From Myxococcus fulvus (GTDB lineage Bacteria; Myxococcota; Myxococcia; Myxococcales; Myxococcaceae), in NCBI RefSeq assembly GCF_900111765.1, contig NZ_FOIB01000005.1:248001-312000 (forward strand): a DNA stretch of 64,000 nt, written 5' to 3'. The stretch's first letter is position 1. Each line of letters opens with the position of its first letter. The notes under the pieces were generated by a model. The model ran no database searches. It saw only the letters and a program-made list of their open reading frames with translations, and was not told where the DNA came from. The position numbers and the translations under genes are program-made. This document shows, piece after piece, positions 41,209 through 49,176 of this stretch.

Positions 41209-42114
41209 ATGAAGCTCGCACATGCATTCCGCCGGGCCAGCGGCGAGTCGGCCTGGGATTGCCATTTCCTCGCGGACCGGTGGGACGGCAAGGCCTGGAT
41301 GGAGGACCACGCGGAGTCGTGGGTGGGCCAGGTGGTGGACGGGCGCGTCTTCACGCTGCTGGGCCAGGTGGGTTGGCTCACGTCGCTCTGGCGCTCACCG
41401 TCGGGCACCGTCTACGTGGCGGAGGGCAGCTTCCGTCGCGGCGGGGTGCACATCAACCGCTCGGAGAACCCCTCGCGTCCGGCGTGGGAGTTCCACGAGC
41501 TGCCGTGCGTCGTGTCTGGCATCTGGGGACTGGATGACCGGTTCGTGCTGGCGTGGGGGCCGCATACGCAGCAGCGCAAGGAGTCGTTCTACCGCTGGGA
41601 TGGCAGGCAATGGCATGAGCTCCCCTGCCCCGGCGAGGTCTTCGCGGTGCATGGGCTGGCACCGGACCTGGTCTACGCGGTGGGTGGGGAGGGGCTCATC
41701 GCGCGGTGGGATGGCGCGCGGTGGCATCCGGCGCCGTCCTTCACGGAGGCGGTGATGACGGCCGTGCATGTCGTCAGCAAGGACGAGATGTACGCCTGCA
41801 GCGACGCGGGAGTGCACGAGGGCAGCGTCTATGGTTGGTCGGAGGTGGCGGAGTCCCCGGGGATGTTGATCAGCGTGGCGAAGTACCGGGAGCAGGTCTG
41901 GGTGGCGGGCGGGACGTATGGGCTCTTCACGCTGCGCGGCAATCAGCTCGAGGAGGTGGAGGCGCCCGTGAAGCCCTTGAGCCTGGACACCCGGAAGCGG
42001 CTGGTGATGGCCACGTCGGAGGGGTTGGTCGACACCGAGGACGCGAAGGAGTTCCGGACCGTCCCGCTCGCGGACTTCGTCGCCTGCGTCCAGGACATTC
42101 CACGCAAGTGGTGA
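41209..42114 (+). CDS. Beta-propeller-like protein of the effector locus
   Basis: 301 residues, family not recognised. Repeated blade-like units with YxVG/VWG and RWDGxxWHxxP pattern (for example FYRWDGRQWHELPCPG at about 124 and IARWDGARWHPAPS at about 164) indicate a beta-propeller. No signal peptide or membrane segment. GAGGTGG precedes the ATG. It sits 51 bases upstream of the candidate effector and on the same strand, so it may be an effector chaperone, an adaptor, or an additional immunity protein; nothing in the sequence decides. Confidence 0.7.
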   Translation: MKLAHAFRRASGESAWDCHFLADRWDGKAWMEDHAESWVGQVVDGRVFTLLGQVGWLTSLWRSPSGTVYVAEGSFRRGGVHINRSENPSRPAWEFHELPCVVSGIWGLDDRFVLAWGPHTQQRKESFYRWDGRQWHELPCPGEVFAVHGLAPDLVYAVGGEGLIARWDGARWHPAPSFTEAVMTAVHVVSKDEMYACSDAGVHEGSVYGWSEVAESPGMLISVAKYREQVWVAGGTYGLFTLRGNQLEEVEAPVKPLSLDTRKRLVMATSEGLVDTEDAKEFRTVPLADFVACVQDIPRKW

Positions 42115-42165
42115 GAGACTCGACTCACGAAGGTCAGCGAAGCCGTCCGTTCGAGGGGGACCGAC

Positions 42166-43305
42166 ATGACAGCCAGCGCGCCCACGCCACCACCGCACAC
42201 ACCCGTCAACTATCTCGAGGGCGGTGGCAGCAGCTTCTTCTCCCGGCAATGCCAGCAACTGCTCATCAAGGCCAAGCTGAACCCGGACTGGTTCGGCTCG
42301 TACGACCACGTCGCCAAGCTCAACAGAGAGGCGAAGGCCAAATGCGTGCGGTGGGACACGGCGACCGCCGCGGAGCATGCGGCTGGGATGAAGGACGGAA
42401 CTCCGTTGGAACGCCCCACCCCGGGTGACCGCTACCTCCGAAGTTGCCAGTCAGGCCATCTCGTCCGCGACTCCAACTTCCGGGAGAGCGGCGCGGATGA
42501 CATGGGCAACGATGCGCGTGGGGACCCCTGCCGGAACGTCATCGACGGCTATGAGTCGGATCGCGCGCCCGCCGTTCCGCAGCAGGGCATGGCATCCGAG
42601 AACATGGAGCACGGACGTCATACCCGTCGGGAGAACGCGGATACTCAACGGCGACGGTACGACAACTCAGAGTCGGGTCGGCCGGAGACCGAGTACGGCC
42701 AACGTCAACGCCACGCGGATGAGGACGCGCGTGTCAACCAGTACGTGAGAGAGCACCAACAACGGTGGCGTACCTCCGAGCGCGCCGCCAACCAACAACC
42801 CCCGGGGCTGGCTGGAACCAGTGGGAGTGGCGCTAGTGGCTCGGCAAGCGCTTCGGGTGGACCCGGAGGTGCAGCGGGCTCAGGCCTGGGGTCGGTAAAA
42901 TCCCCCACCTGTCCTCCAGCCGACGTCATCGATGGGAAGTCTGCCGCCAAGTGCATCAACAACTGGCGTAAGAAGGCCGAAGCACAGATGAAGCAGAAGA
43001 TGGCGGACAACATGGCCAAGCATGAGCGGGACAGCACGCCCGATGAGAATTTCACAAGCGCACCTCCGCCCCCCTCACGCCAGGACCAGTACCAAGCCCA
43101 TCTGGACCAGAACGTCCACAATGCCACCGTCGCGCGCGAGGCCGCTCGCGGCACTCCGGGCGAAGCCGCTGCCAAGAAAGCAGCCACCGATGCCAGAACC
43201 GAGGCCAGCAAGTTCCGGAGGGCTCGCTGCAGAGCCGAGCAAGCCGCGCGCCTGCGAGGAGATCCCGGAGCAGGCCCGCCTCGCACCAAAGGCAATGCAC
43301 TCTGA
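42166..43305 (+). CDS. Candidate T6SS effector of unknown activity
   Basis: 379 residues, no signal peptide. Regions: N-terminal segment (about 12-90), a Cys/His-containing core (C94, H98, N104, C122, GY 128-129, AP 134-135, EHGRH 148-152), a long polar Gln/Arg/Asn-rich part, a Gly/Ser-rich linker (about 215-245), and a basic helical C-terminal part with three further Cys. The core resembles, from memory, toxin domains found near DUF4150 proteins, but I cannot name an enzyme. Position is the argument: it follows the VgrG/PAAR/DUF2169 operon and is followed 44 bases later by five paralogous small genes laid out like immunity genes. Codon use is less GC-extreme than in neighbouring genes. Confidence 0.6.
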   Translation: MTASAPTPPPHTPVNYLEGGGSSFFSRQCQQLLIKAKLNPDWFGSYDHVAKLNREAKAKCVRWDTATAAEHAAGMKDGTPLERPTPGDRYLRSCQSGHLVRDSNFRESGADDMGNDARGDPCRNVIDGYESDRAPAVPQQGMASENMEHGRHTRRENADTQRRRYDNSESGRPETEYGQRQRHADEDARVNQYVREHQQRWRTSERAANQQPPGLAGTSGSGASGSASASGGPGGAAGSGLGSVKSPTCPPADVIDGKSAAKCINNWRKKAEAQMKQKMADNMAKHERDSTPDENFTSAPPPPSRQDQYQAHLDQNVHNATVAREAARGTPGEAAAKKAATDARTEASKFRRARCRAEQAARLRGDPGAGPPRTKGNAL

Positions 43306-43349
43306 ACTCCCATCAACATCCTTAAAGCAGCCTTTGGAGACCCTCTCGG

Positions 43350-43673
43350 ATGAGTCCTACGGACATCAAGACTGTCGCCAGTACCGCCACGTCATTCATC
43401 AAGAACTATCTCACCGAGCACGGGTACTTCACGCCCGACGACGAGGTGAACGAAGAGGAACCCGGCTCGCTGCGGTTCTCCTTCTACAGAACCATGCCAG
43501 ACCAGACGACGCCCGGAACCCTCGTCTACACCTTCGTGTACGGGGCAAAATACAGCGAGAAGAGTCCCGAGCTCCAGCAGTGGGTCGAGCAGATCATGAC
43601 CGCGCTGAAGCAGGCCCACCCCGAGGTCTCTCAGTTCAAGAGCACCATCGAGCTCGACGCCTGGGATTACTGA
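43350..43673 (+). CDS. Array gene 1: 107-residue putative immunity protein
   Basis: Unrecognised family. Acidic cytoplasmic protein: N-terminal helix (about 3-24), GYFTP motif, strand pair SLRFSFYRTMPD and TLVYTFVYG, then helix SPELQQWVEQIMTALKQAHPEV and a short C-terminal strand. First of five tandem paralogues; 83% identical to copy 2 (18 differences in 107 by eye). Starts 44 bases after the candidate effector. Immunity role is inferred from position, small size and tandem duplication. Confidence 0.7.
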   Translation: MSPTDIKTVASTATSFIKNYLTEHGYFTPDDEVNEEEPGSLRFSFYRTMPDQTTPGTLVYTFVYGAKYSEKSPELQQWVEQIMTALKQAHPEVSQFKSTIELDAWDY

Positions 43674-43737
43674 AGGCCCATTCAATGCGGGCCGCGAGAC
43701 CCATCACGCGACACGCTCGTTTGAAGCCCTCCTGCGA

Positions 43738-44061
43738 ATGAGCCCCACCGACATCAAGACTGTCGCGAAGACCGCAACGTCCTTCATCAATGACTACCTC
43801 ATCAAGCACGGGTACTTCACACCCGCCGAAGAAGTCGACGCAGACGAACCCGGTTCGCTGCGGTTCTCCTTCTACAGAACCATGCCGGACCAGACCTCAC
43901 CCGGAACCCTTGTCTACACCTTCGTGTATGGGTCGAAGTACAGCGAGAAGAGTCCCGAGCTTCAACAGTGGGTCCAGCAGATCATGACCGCGCTGAAGGA
44001 CGCCCATCCCGAGGTCTCTCAGTTCAAGAGCACCATTGAGCTCGACCCGGCAGCCGACTGA
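43738..44061 (+). CDS. Array gene 2: paralogue of putative immunity protein
   Basis: 107 residues, closest to copy 1 and sharing SLRFSFYRTMPDQT and YSEKSPELQQWVQQIM. Differences cluster at 18-45 (helix end and the acidic loop) and at the last four residues (PAAD instead of AWDY). Such localised change in an otherwise conserved protein fits specificity diversification, which is inference. Confidence 0.7.
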   Translation: MSPTDIKTVAKTATSFINDYLIKHGYFTPAEEVDADEPGSLRFSFYRTMPDQTSPGTLVYTFVYGSKYSEKSPELQQWVQQIMTALKDAHPEVSQFKSTIELDPAAD

Positions 44062-44183
44062 GTACCCATCAACCAAACTGGGCCGACGGCACCACCTCTC
44101 GGCCTGCATCGTCTGCACTCTCCCAGATTGCCGCGAGCCGCCGACAGAGGCCCACAAGAGGCCACGTTCGGAACTCTCCTCGA

Positions 44184-44507
44184 ATGAGTCCCACGACCAT
44201 CGACACCGTCGCAGATACCGCCACGTCCTTCATCGACGACTACCTCACCCAACACGGGAACTTCACGCCTGATGAGGAGGTCGACTCATCGGATCCCGGC
44301 GCCCTGCGGCTCTCGCTCTACAGAGCCATGCCGGACCAGACCTCACCGGGAACCATCGTGTACACCTTCATCTATGGGTCGAAGGTCGAGAAGGACAGTC
44401 CCGAACTCCAGCAGTGGCTGGAGCAGATCATGGTCGCGCTCAAGGAGGCCCATCCAGAGGTTTCCCAGTACAAGGACATCATTGAGCTGAATTCATCGGA
44501 CTACTGA
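44184..44507 (+). CDS. Array gene 3: paralogue of putative immunity protein
   Basis: 107 residues. It belongs to a second sub-type with copies 4 and 5 (ALRLSLYRAMPD, IVYTFIYGSKVEKD). Acidic loop EEVDSSDPG and C-terminus IIELNSSDY differ from the others. 122 bases after copy 2; ATGAG start context is shared by all copies. Confidence 0.7.
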   Translation: MSPTTIDTVADTATSFIDDYLTQHGNFTPDEEVDSSDPGALRLSLYRAMPDQTSPGTIVYTFIYGSKVEKDSPELQQWLEQIMVALKEAHPEVSQYKDIIELNSSDY

Positions 44508-44639
44508 GCAAGCACTCTGATGGACCGGTCAGTCCATGCAATGGAGAGGAAAGCTTGAAGCGGGCCTACCACGCACTCGGGGCGCGGCGGACAGAGCAGT
44601 CCTGAACGCCGTGAAAGCAGGTGCATGAGGTCTCTTCAA

Positions 44640-44971
44640 ATGAGTTCCGCAGACATCAATACCCTCGCCACCACCGCGATGTCCTTCATCAACGACTACC
44701 TCGCCAAGCATCACTACTTCACGCCCTCAGACGAGGCCGCCGAAGCAGATGAGAACGACGACGGAGTCCTGCGGTTATCACTCTACAGGGCCATGCCGGA
44801 CCTGAGATCGTCCGGGACCATCGAGTACGTCTTCATCTATGGGCCGAGGGTCCGGAAGAACAGCCCGAACTCCAGCAGTGGGTCCAACAGATCATGGATG
44901 CATTGAAGGAGACTCATCCGGAAGTCTCCCAGTTCAAGAGCGTCATCCGACTCGACTCCTGGGACGACTGA
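44640..44971 (+). pseudogene. Array gene 4: paralogue broken by a one-base deletion
   Basis: Reads as a normal family member from MSSADINTL to about 44862, then one base is missing relative to copies 3 and 5 (CAG-CCCGAACTCC versus CAGTCCCGAACTCC). In the actual frame translation ends at 44906 with an unrelated tail. In the shifted frame the rest is intact (PELQQWVQQIM through RLDSWDD) and stops at 44971. Has two extra residues in the acidic loop (EAADE region). Recent inactivation or a sequencing error are both possible. Confidence 0.75.
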
Positions 44972-45043
44972 GCGCCTCTCCAGCGTCTCGGCGCGGCCAG
45001 ACCTCTATGAACGTCGTGAAACCAAGCTCAGGAGGTCTCTCGA

Positions 45044-45367
45044 ATGAGTCTCCCTGACATTCATGGCGTCGCCGATACAGCCACGTCCTTCATCAGCGAC
45101 TACCTCGTCGAGCATGGATACTTCACCCCATCTGATGAACTGGACGAGAACGACGACGGCGCCCTGCGGCTCTCGCTCTACAGAGCCCTGCCGGACCAGA
45201 CCGCGCCCGGAACCATCGTGTACACCTTCATCTACGGGTCGAAGGTCGAGAAGGACGGTCCCGAACTCCAGCAGTGGGTCCAGCAGATCATGACCGCGCT
45301 GAAGCAGGCCCATCCCGAGGTCTCTCGGTTCAAGAGCACCATCGAGCTCGACGCCTGGAATTGCTGA
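45044..45367 (+). CDS. Array gene 5: paralogue of putative immunity protein
   Basis: 107 residues, sub-type of copies 3 and 4 in the middle (ALRLSLYRALPD) but with a C-terminus close to copy 1 (RFKSTIELDAWNC), a mosaic suggesting recombination between copies. CAGGAGG lies ten bases upstream of the ATG, the best ribosome site in the array. A strong hairpin follows 32 bases after its stop and closes the array. Confidence 0.7.
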   Translation: MSLPDIHGVADTATSFISDYLVEHGYFTPSDELDENDDGALRLSLYRALPDQTAPGTIVYTFIYGSKVEKDGPELQQWVQQIMTALKQAHPEVSRFKSTIELDAWNC

Positions 45368-45398
45368 ACCTCCGCTGAGCCCCGAGTCACGAATCCCA

Positions 45399-45429
45399 CC
45401 GCGGGTGGCGACGACCGCGCCACCCGCGG
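45399..45429. terminator. Strong hairpin between immunity array and secreted-protein gene
   Basis: Perfect 12-bp stem CCGCGGGTGGCG/CGCCACCCGCGG with a 7-base loop, lying in the 75-base gap between convergent genes. No T-run, but well placed to end transcription from both sides. Confidence 0.6.
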
Positions 45430-45442
45430 AAGGAAGCCCGGC

Positions 45443-46024
45443 TCACTCCATGGCGGAGACGACCTGCGCGTCACACGTGGTCGGGTTGATCCACGACTGC
45501 GCATTGTCCAGGTAGCAGATGACGCCCTGCGTGCCGTAAGCGGCCTGGCCGATGGTGGCCGAGCAGGTCGCGGTGCCGGCGTCGTACGTCACCGCCAGCT
45601 GCCAGAGGCAGGTCTTCGCGGCGCCGGTCGGGTCCGCCGGGTTCGTCGTGTAGAAGTACGTCTGCGTCACCGAGGTGGCCGGAGCAACTTCCACCTGGAA
45701 GACGCCGTTGACCGACGGCTTCGCGATGGGGCCGAGCGGGTTCGGAGGGGGAATGGCCAGGCGGACGCCGGAGAGCGTGCCACCGAAGCTGACATTGACG
45801 CCCGTCCAGTTGCCCACGGCGAAGGTCTGCAGGGGGTTCGCCAGGAGCGACGCGCCACCCTCCGCGTGACGCGCCTTCAGCTCGAAGGTCTCCGTCTTCA
45901 CCGCGGTGACATACTCACCCCGGAAGAACTCCAGCCCACCAAAGTCGAACTGCTCGGCGGCGGCGACGGACGGCGCGAGGGACAGCAGGGAGACGGCCAG
46001 GAAACGCTTCACGTTCCTCGTCAT
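45443..46024 (-). CDS. Secreted protein of unknown function
   Basis: 193 residues from the ATG at 46024 (CAGGAGA upstream), giving a clear signal peptide (MTRNVKRFLAVSLLSLAPSV) with likely cleavage after AAA at about 20-22. Mature part is beta-rich and contains three Cys (C149, C162 and C174 regions) that could form disulphides. A second in-frame ATG at 46078 has a perfect AAAGGAGG and would add 18 residues in front of the signal peptide. Family not recognised. Confidence 0.75.
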   Translation of the reverse strand: MTRNVKRFLAVSLLSLAPSVAAAEQFDFGGLEFFRGEYVTAVKTETFELKARHAEGGASLLANPLQTFAVGNWTGVNVSFGGTLSGVRLAIPPPNPLGPIAKPSVNGVFQVEVAPATSVTQTYFYTTNPADPTGAAKTCLWQLAVTYDAGTATCSATIGQAAYGTQGVICYLDNAQSWINPTTCDAQVVSAME

Positions 46025-46611
46025 GGGTACTTCTCCTGTGTTGTCTGGTGTTGGCCTGAGCCGCAACCTTCCTAACATCGGGCCTCCTTTAATTGCAAAT
46101 CATAACAAGGAAAACACGAACTTCCAGCCAAAATGGAGGATTTCAGCCGACGCCTGTCTGCCATTGCCTGGGGCTGCGAAACGCCACGGATGGGTCAGCG
46201 ACACACCCAGGTGTCATTCGAGAACCCTGGAATCGTCCGCTCGCGGACACTCATGAAGCCAGACATCGGGAGCCCTGGAAAAATCCAGACAATCCATCAA
46301 AGACACACACCCGATCCGCCTCATGGGGTTACACGGAACAATCCTCCGAGCTCGGAACCTCACGTCGGATGCGACACCCCGATGTAGCCCTCACCCGCTC
46401 CGCCCCGCGCCAGCGAGCGCCCCTGCTCTCGCCCTCAATCGAAGAGACCCGGAGGAATGGAGCGCCGCCCGGCGGCTCCCGGAAACAGGGGACCTGGGAG
46501 GATACGGAGGTACGGCTCCCCCCTGTGCCCGAAGCCCCGAGCGCAAGCCCGCCCGCCTCCAGGGCGACGAAGCAAGCACGGGAAGCCGGCCGCTCAGCGA
46601 GCAGCACGCCG
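46025..46611. other. Intergenic stretch between secreted-protein gene and tRNA terminator
   Basis: About 590 bases. The part next to the secreted-protein gene is unusually AT-rich for this genome (46090-46140) and on the minus strand contains TATGAT, a good -10 hexamer, without a convincing -35. Open frames here on the plus strand have atypical composition and no ribosome sites, so I do not call genes. Confidence 0.5.
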
Positions 46612-46649
46612 AAAACGAAAAGGGCCGGCTGCTTTCGCAACCGGCCCTT
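46612..46649 (-). terminator. Intrinsic terminator of tRNA-Thr
   Basis: On the minus strand, just after the tRNA, a 9-bp stem AAGGGCCGG/CCGGCCCTT with an inner GAAA-loop helix is followed by a T-rich tail (TTTCGTTTTC). Typical rho-independent form. Confidence 0.75.
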
Positions 46650-46658
46650 CTCTTCTCT

Positions 46659-46730
<72 letters not shown>

Positions 46731-46744
46731 GAAAGGCGGCGCGG

Positions 46745-46773
46745 GAAGTACCATGGCGTTCCGGGTAGGGCAA
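46745..46773 (-). promoter_or_regulatory. Candidate promoter of tRNA-Thr
   Basis: Minus strand TTGCCC, 17-base spacer, TACTTC, ending about 14 bases before the mature tRNA 5' end. Spacing is ideal; the -10 hexamer is poor. Confidence 0.35.
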
Positions 46774-46950
46774 GCCGAAATGATGTCCCCCCCGTTTTCA
46801 ATCCGGCCCAGGTGCTTCGTTCCCCAACGAACAAACCCACCCCACCGCGACATCCATGACACGGCGCATCCGCCGTCGGTGACACAGCGCGTTGCCATAA
46901 GTCCCCGTCATCGCTCCGTTTTTTCGGGAGGAAGCGTGGCGCCACGGCGG

Positions 46951-46980
46951 TTGAACTCGGTTGGCGCATATGCACATAAG
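46951..46980 (+). promoter_or_regulatory. Candidate promoter of the dehydrogenase gene
   Basis: TTGAAC and CATAAG with an 18-base spacer, giving a 5' leader of roughly 57 bases. Both hexamers deviate from consensus. Confidence 0.3.
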
Positions 46981-47043
46981 GGCGCCGCTATCCCCGCGTC
47001 CCCGGCCCGAGCGTGGCTGGGACCACAAGGAGCCGTTTTCGAC

Positions 47044-48594
47044 ATGGCCAGCGAAGAGAACTTCATGCGCGCTCCGGCGCCGACGCCGAAGCGCACCGTC
47101 TACACCGAGGCGATGGAGATCTTCCATCGGGCCGCCGACCTCATCAAGCTGGACAAGCGCGTCCGGCTGGAGCTCGAGGAGCCCGACTACGAGCACATCT
47201 TCTATGTGACGGCGAAGCTGAAGGATCGCCTCGTCCCGCTCATCCCCGAGCGCGCCAAGCAGTTCGCGGACCTGCCGGAGACGCAGGTGCGCAACAAGGA
47301 GGGCCTGGAGGCCCTGGCCAACGGCAGCATCATCCTCAACGGCCGCGCCCTGCTGGGCTCCGACGTGGCCATCCGCCAGGGCCACCTGCGCCTGCCGGAC
47401 GGCAAGGTCTACCAGCTGGTCCCCGGCGAGTCCCAGCGCTTCAAGGCCTACCGCGTCCAGCACAACCAGGCCCGTGGCCCCTACAAGGGCGGCCTGCGCT
47501 ACCACCGCGAGGTGTCCCTGGACCTCTTCAAGGCCCTGGCCGCGGAGATGACCTGGAAGACGGCCATCGCCGAGGTCCCCTTCGGCGGCGGCAAGGGCGG
47601 CATCCAGATCGACCCGCGCGAGTACGGCCGCGAGGAGCTGGAGGCCATCACCCTGCGCTTCATGTACCGGCTCAAGAGCCTCATCGGGCCGAACATCGAC
47701 ATCCCGGCCCCGGACGTGGGCACCAACCCGGAGATCATGGCGCTGCTGTACCGCCAGTTCTCCGACGGTGAGCGCGAGCGCCACAACCTGCGCGGCATCG
47801 TCACGGGCAAGGACGTGCGCATCGGCGGCTCCGAGGGCCGCGGCAAGGCCACCGGCCAGGGCGTCGCGTTCTGCATCGAGGACTACTACGCCGACCGCGG
47901 CGAGAGCGTGAAGGGCAAGACCTTCGTCATCCAGGGCTTCGGCAACGTGGGCAGCCACGCCGCCATCATCATGCACGGCATGGGCGCGCGCCTGCTGGCG
48001 GTCAACGACGCGGACGGCACCATCTACAACGGTGACGGCATCGACGTGCACGCGCTCGCCGCCTACGTGCAGGACCCCAAGAACCTCAAGCGCAGCGTGC
48101 TCGGCTTCCCGGGCGCCCAGCGCATCGAGAAGAAGGACCTGTGGGACGTCCAGGCGGACATCCTCGTCCCCGCCGCCCTGGGTGGAGAGATCACGGCGGA
48201 CATCGCCGAGCGCCTCAAGGTCAAGCTCATCGCCGAGGGCGCCAACGGCCCCACCACCCCGGAGGCCGACCGCGTCCTGCAGAAGCGCGGCATCGAGCTC
48301 ATCCCGGACATCATCGCCAACGCCGGCGGCGTGACGGTGAGCTACTACGAGTGGATCCAGAACAAGCGCATGGAGCGCTGGAGCGAGGCCGAGGTCGACC
48401 AGCGCCTCGAGCGCGCGATGAAGCGCAACTACCGCATCATCCGCGACATCTCCCGCAACCAGCCGCGCAAGACGGACATGCACGACAGCCGCCAGTACTG
48501 CGTCGGCGAGGCCGTGGACAGCCGCTGCGCCGCGATGATCCTCGCGCTCAAGCGCATCGAGGCCCACTACCTGCTCGAGGGCTTCTCGCAGTAG
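47044..48594 (+). CDS. gdhA: Glutamate dehydrogenase (Glu/Leu/Phe/Val dehydrogenase family)
   Basis: NAD(P)-linked oxidative deamination of glutamate to 2-oxoglutarate and ammonia, linking amino-acid use and the TCA cycle, which matters in peptide-feeding myxobacteria. 516 residues from the ATG at 47044. GPYKGGLRYH (K148), K172 and GGGKGG (K184) form the substrate pocket, PAPDVGT (D224) is the catalytic Asp region, and GFGNVG (298-303) begins the Rossmann fold. It is about 80-90 residues longer than the common 420-residue type, through an N-terminal extension and an insertion (about 95-130). Leu or Val as the substrate cannot be excluded. Monocistronic: a strong terminator follows. Confidence 0.9.
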   Translation: MASEENFMRAPAPTPKRTVYTEAMEIFHRAADLIKLDKRVRLELEEPDYEHIFYVTAKLKDRLVPLIPERAKQFADLPETQVRNKEGLEALANGSIILNGRALLGSDVAIRQGHLRLPDGKVYQLVPGESQRFKAYRVQHNQARGPYKGGLRYHREVSLDLFKALAAEMTWKTAIAEVPFGGGKGGIQIDPREYGREELEAITLRFMYRLKSLIGPNIDIPAPDVGTNPEIMALLYRQFSDGERERHNLRGIVTGKDVRIGGSEGRGKATGQGVAFCIEDYYADRGESVKGKTFVIQGFGNVGSHAAIIMHGMGARLLAVNDADGTIYNGDGIDVHALAAYVQDPKNLKRSVLGFPGAQRIEKKDLWDVQADILVPAALGGEITADIAERLKVKLIAEGANGPTTPEADRVLQKRGIELIPDIIANAGGVTVSYYEWIQNKRMERWSEAEVDQRLERAMKRNYRIIRDISRNQPRKTDMHDSRQYCVGEAVDSRCAAMILALKRIEAHYLLEGFSQ

Positions 48595-48617
48595 GCCTTC
48601 CCGCCTCCTGAAAGCGC

Positions 48618-48656
48618 CAAGGGCACGGTTCTCCACTCGAGAGGACCGTGCCCTTG
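48618..48656. terminator. Bidirectional hairpin after dehydrogenase gene
   Basis: Perfect 12-bp stem CAAGGGCACGGT/ACCGTGCCCTTG with a 15-base loop, 23 bases after the stop codon and before the convergent PilZ gene. Confidence 0.75.
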
Positions 48657-48756
48657 TCATGTCGTGGCGCCAGGTGTGGCGGCCCCAGGCGGCCCCCTGT
48701 CCCGGGAGCGTCGTCGGGCCACCGGGCCGCTCAGCCCGGCGTCCACGGCGGCAACC

Positions 48757-49116
48757 TCAGTGCATCACCCGCTCGCGGTCCACCAGCAGCAGCGGCGCGT
48801 CGTCGTGCGTCTCGTACGCCACGATTCGCAGGCCCACCCCGCGGCTGGAGCCCTCGCGCCCGTCCTTGCGGCCGAACGCCAGCGCCACCTGGTAGCGCAC
48901 CTCGCACAGGCACGTCATCTCCGTGCCGTCCTCGCCCGCGAACGTCACCTTCAGCTTCTCTCCCAGGCCCACCGCGTCGCGGACCTCCACGAACATGCCT
49001 CGCGCGCTGATGTTGCGCCCCACCCCCCTCATCATCCCGTCCTGGGTGGTGAGGTAGACGGTGAAGACCTTGTCGAAGCGCAGGTGACTGCGGCGCTCTT
49101 GCGGACGCTCGAACAC
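48757..49116 (-). CDS. PilZ-domain protein (cyclic-di-GMP receptor candidate)
   Basis: 119 residues from the GTG at 49116 (GGGAGG nine bases upstream; a longer frame to 49152 lacks this). Both c-di-GMP contact motifs are present: RxxxR (R9-R13, RSHLR) and NxSxxG (35-40, NISARG). A single PilZ barrel with a short C-terminal tail and no output domain, so it probably acts on a partner protein. Divergent from the exported-protein gene, with a palindrome in between. Confidence 0.88.
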   Translation of the reverse strand: MFERPQERRSHLRFDKVFTVYLTTQDGMMRGVGRNISARGMFVEVRDAVGLGEKLKVTFAGEDGTEMTCLCEVRYQVALAFGRKDGREGSSRGVGLRIVAYETHDDAPLLLVDRERVMH

Positions 49117-49155
49117 TGGGGGTGCCTCCCGGCAACAGGTGGTGACAGGCACACC

Positions 49156-49176
49156 CTACATGGTGGCCACATGTAG
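49156..49176. promoter_or_regulatory. 21-bp palindrome in divergent promoter region
   Basis: CTACATG-N7-CATGTAG with perfect 7-bp arms, followed by related CTAC/CTACAT words up to 49213. Lies between the PilZ gene and the divergent exported-protein gene, where an operator would be expected. Confidence 0.4.

Larger units (their letters stand above)
43350..45367 (+). repeat. Tandem array of five paralogous genes
   Basis: Five units of about 324 bases, head to tail, separated by 64, 122, 132 and 72 bases. Units 1-2 form one sequence sub-type and 3-5 another. The spacer before units 4 and 5 also shares sequence (GAACG-CGTGAAA and AGGTCTCT elements), so the duplicated block extends upstream of the coding part. 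Confidence 0.85.
46731..47043. other. Intergenic region between tRNA-Thr and glutamate-family dehydrogenase
   Basis: 313 bases with divergent promoters. For the dehydrogenase a possible plus-strand promoter is TTGAAC (46951-46956), 18-base spacer, CATAAG (46975-46980). A longer in-frame extension of the dehydrogenase frame exists here but has no family similarity, so I treat it as non-coding. Confidence 0.5.

Noticed and set aside
43350-45367. Array regarded as CRISPR or simple tandem DNA repeat
   Set aside because: Units are full genes with diverged spacers of unequal length, and change is concentrated in loops while reading frames are kept in four of five.
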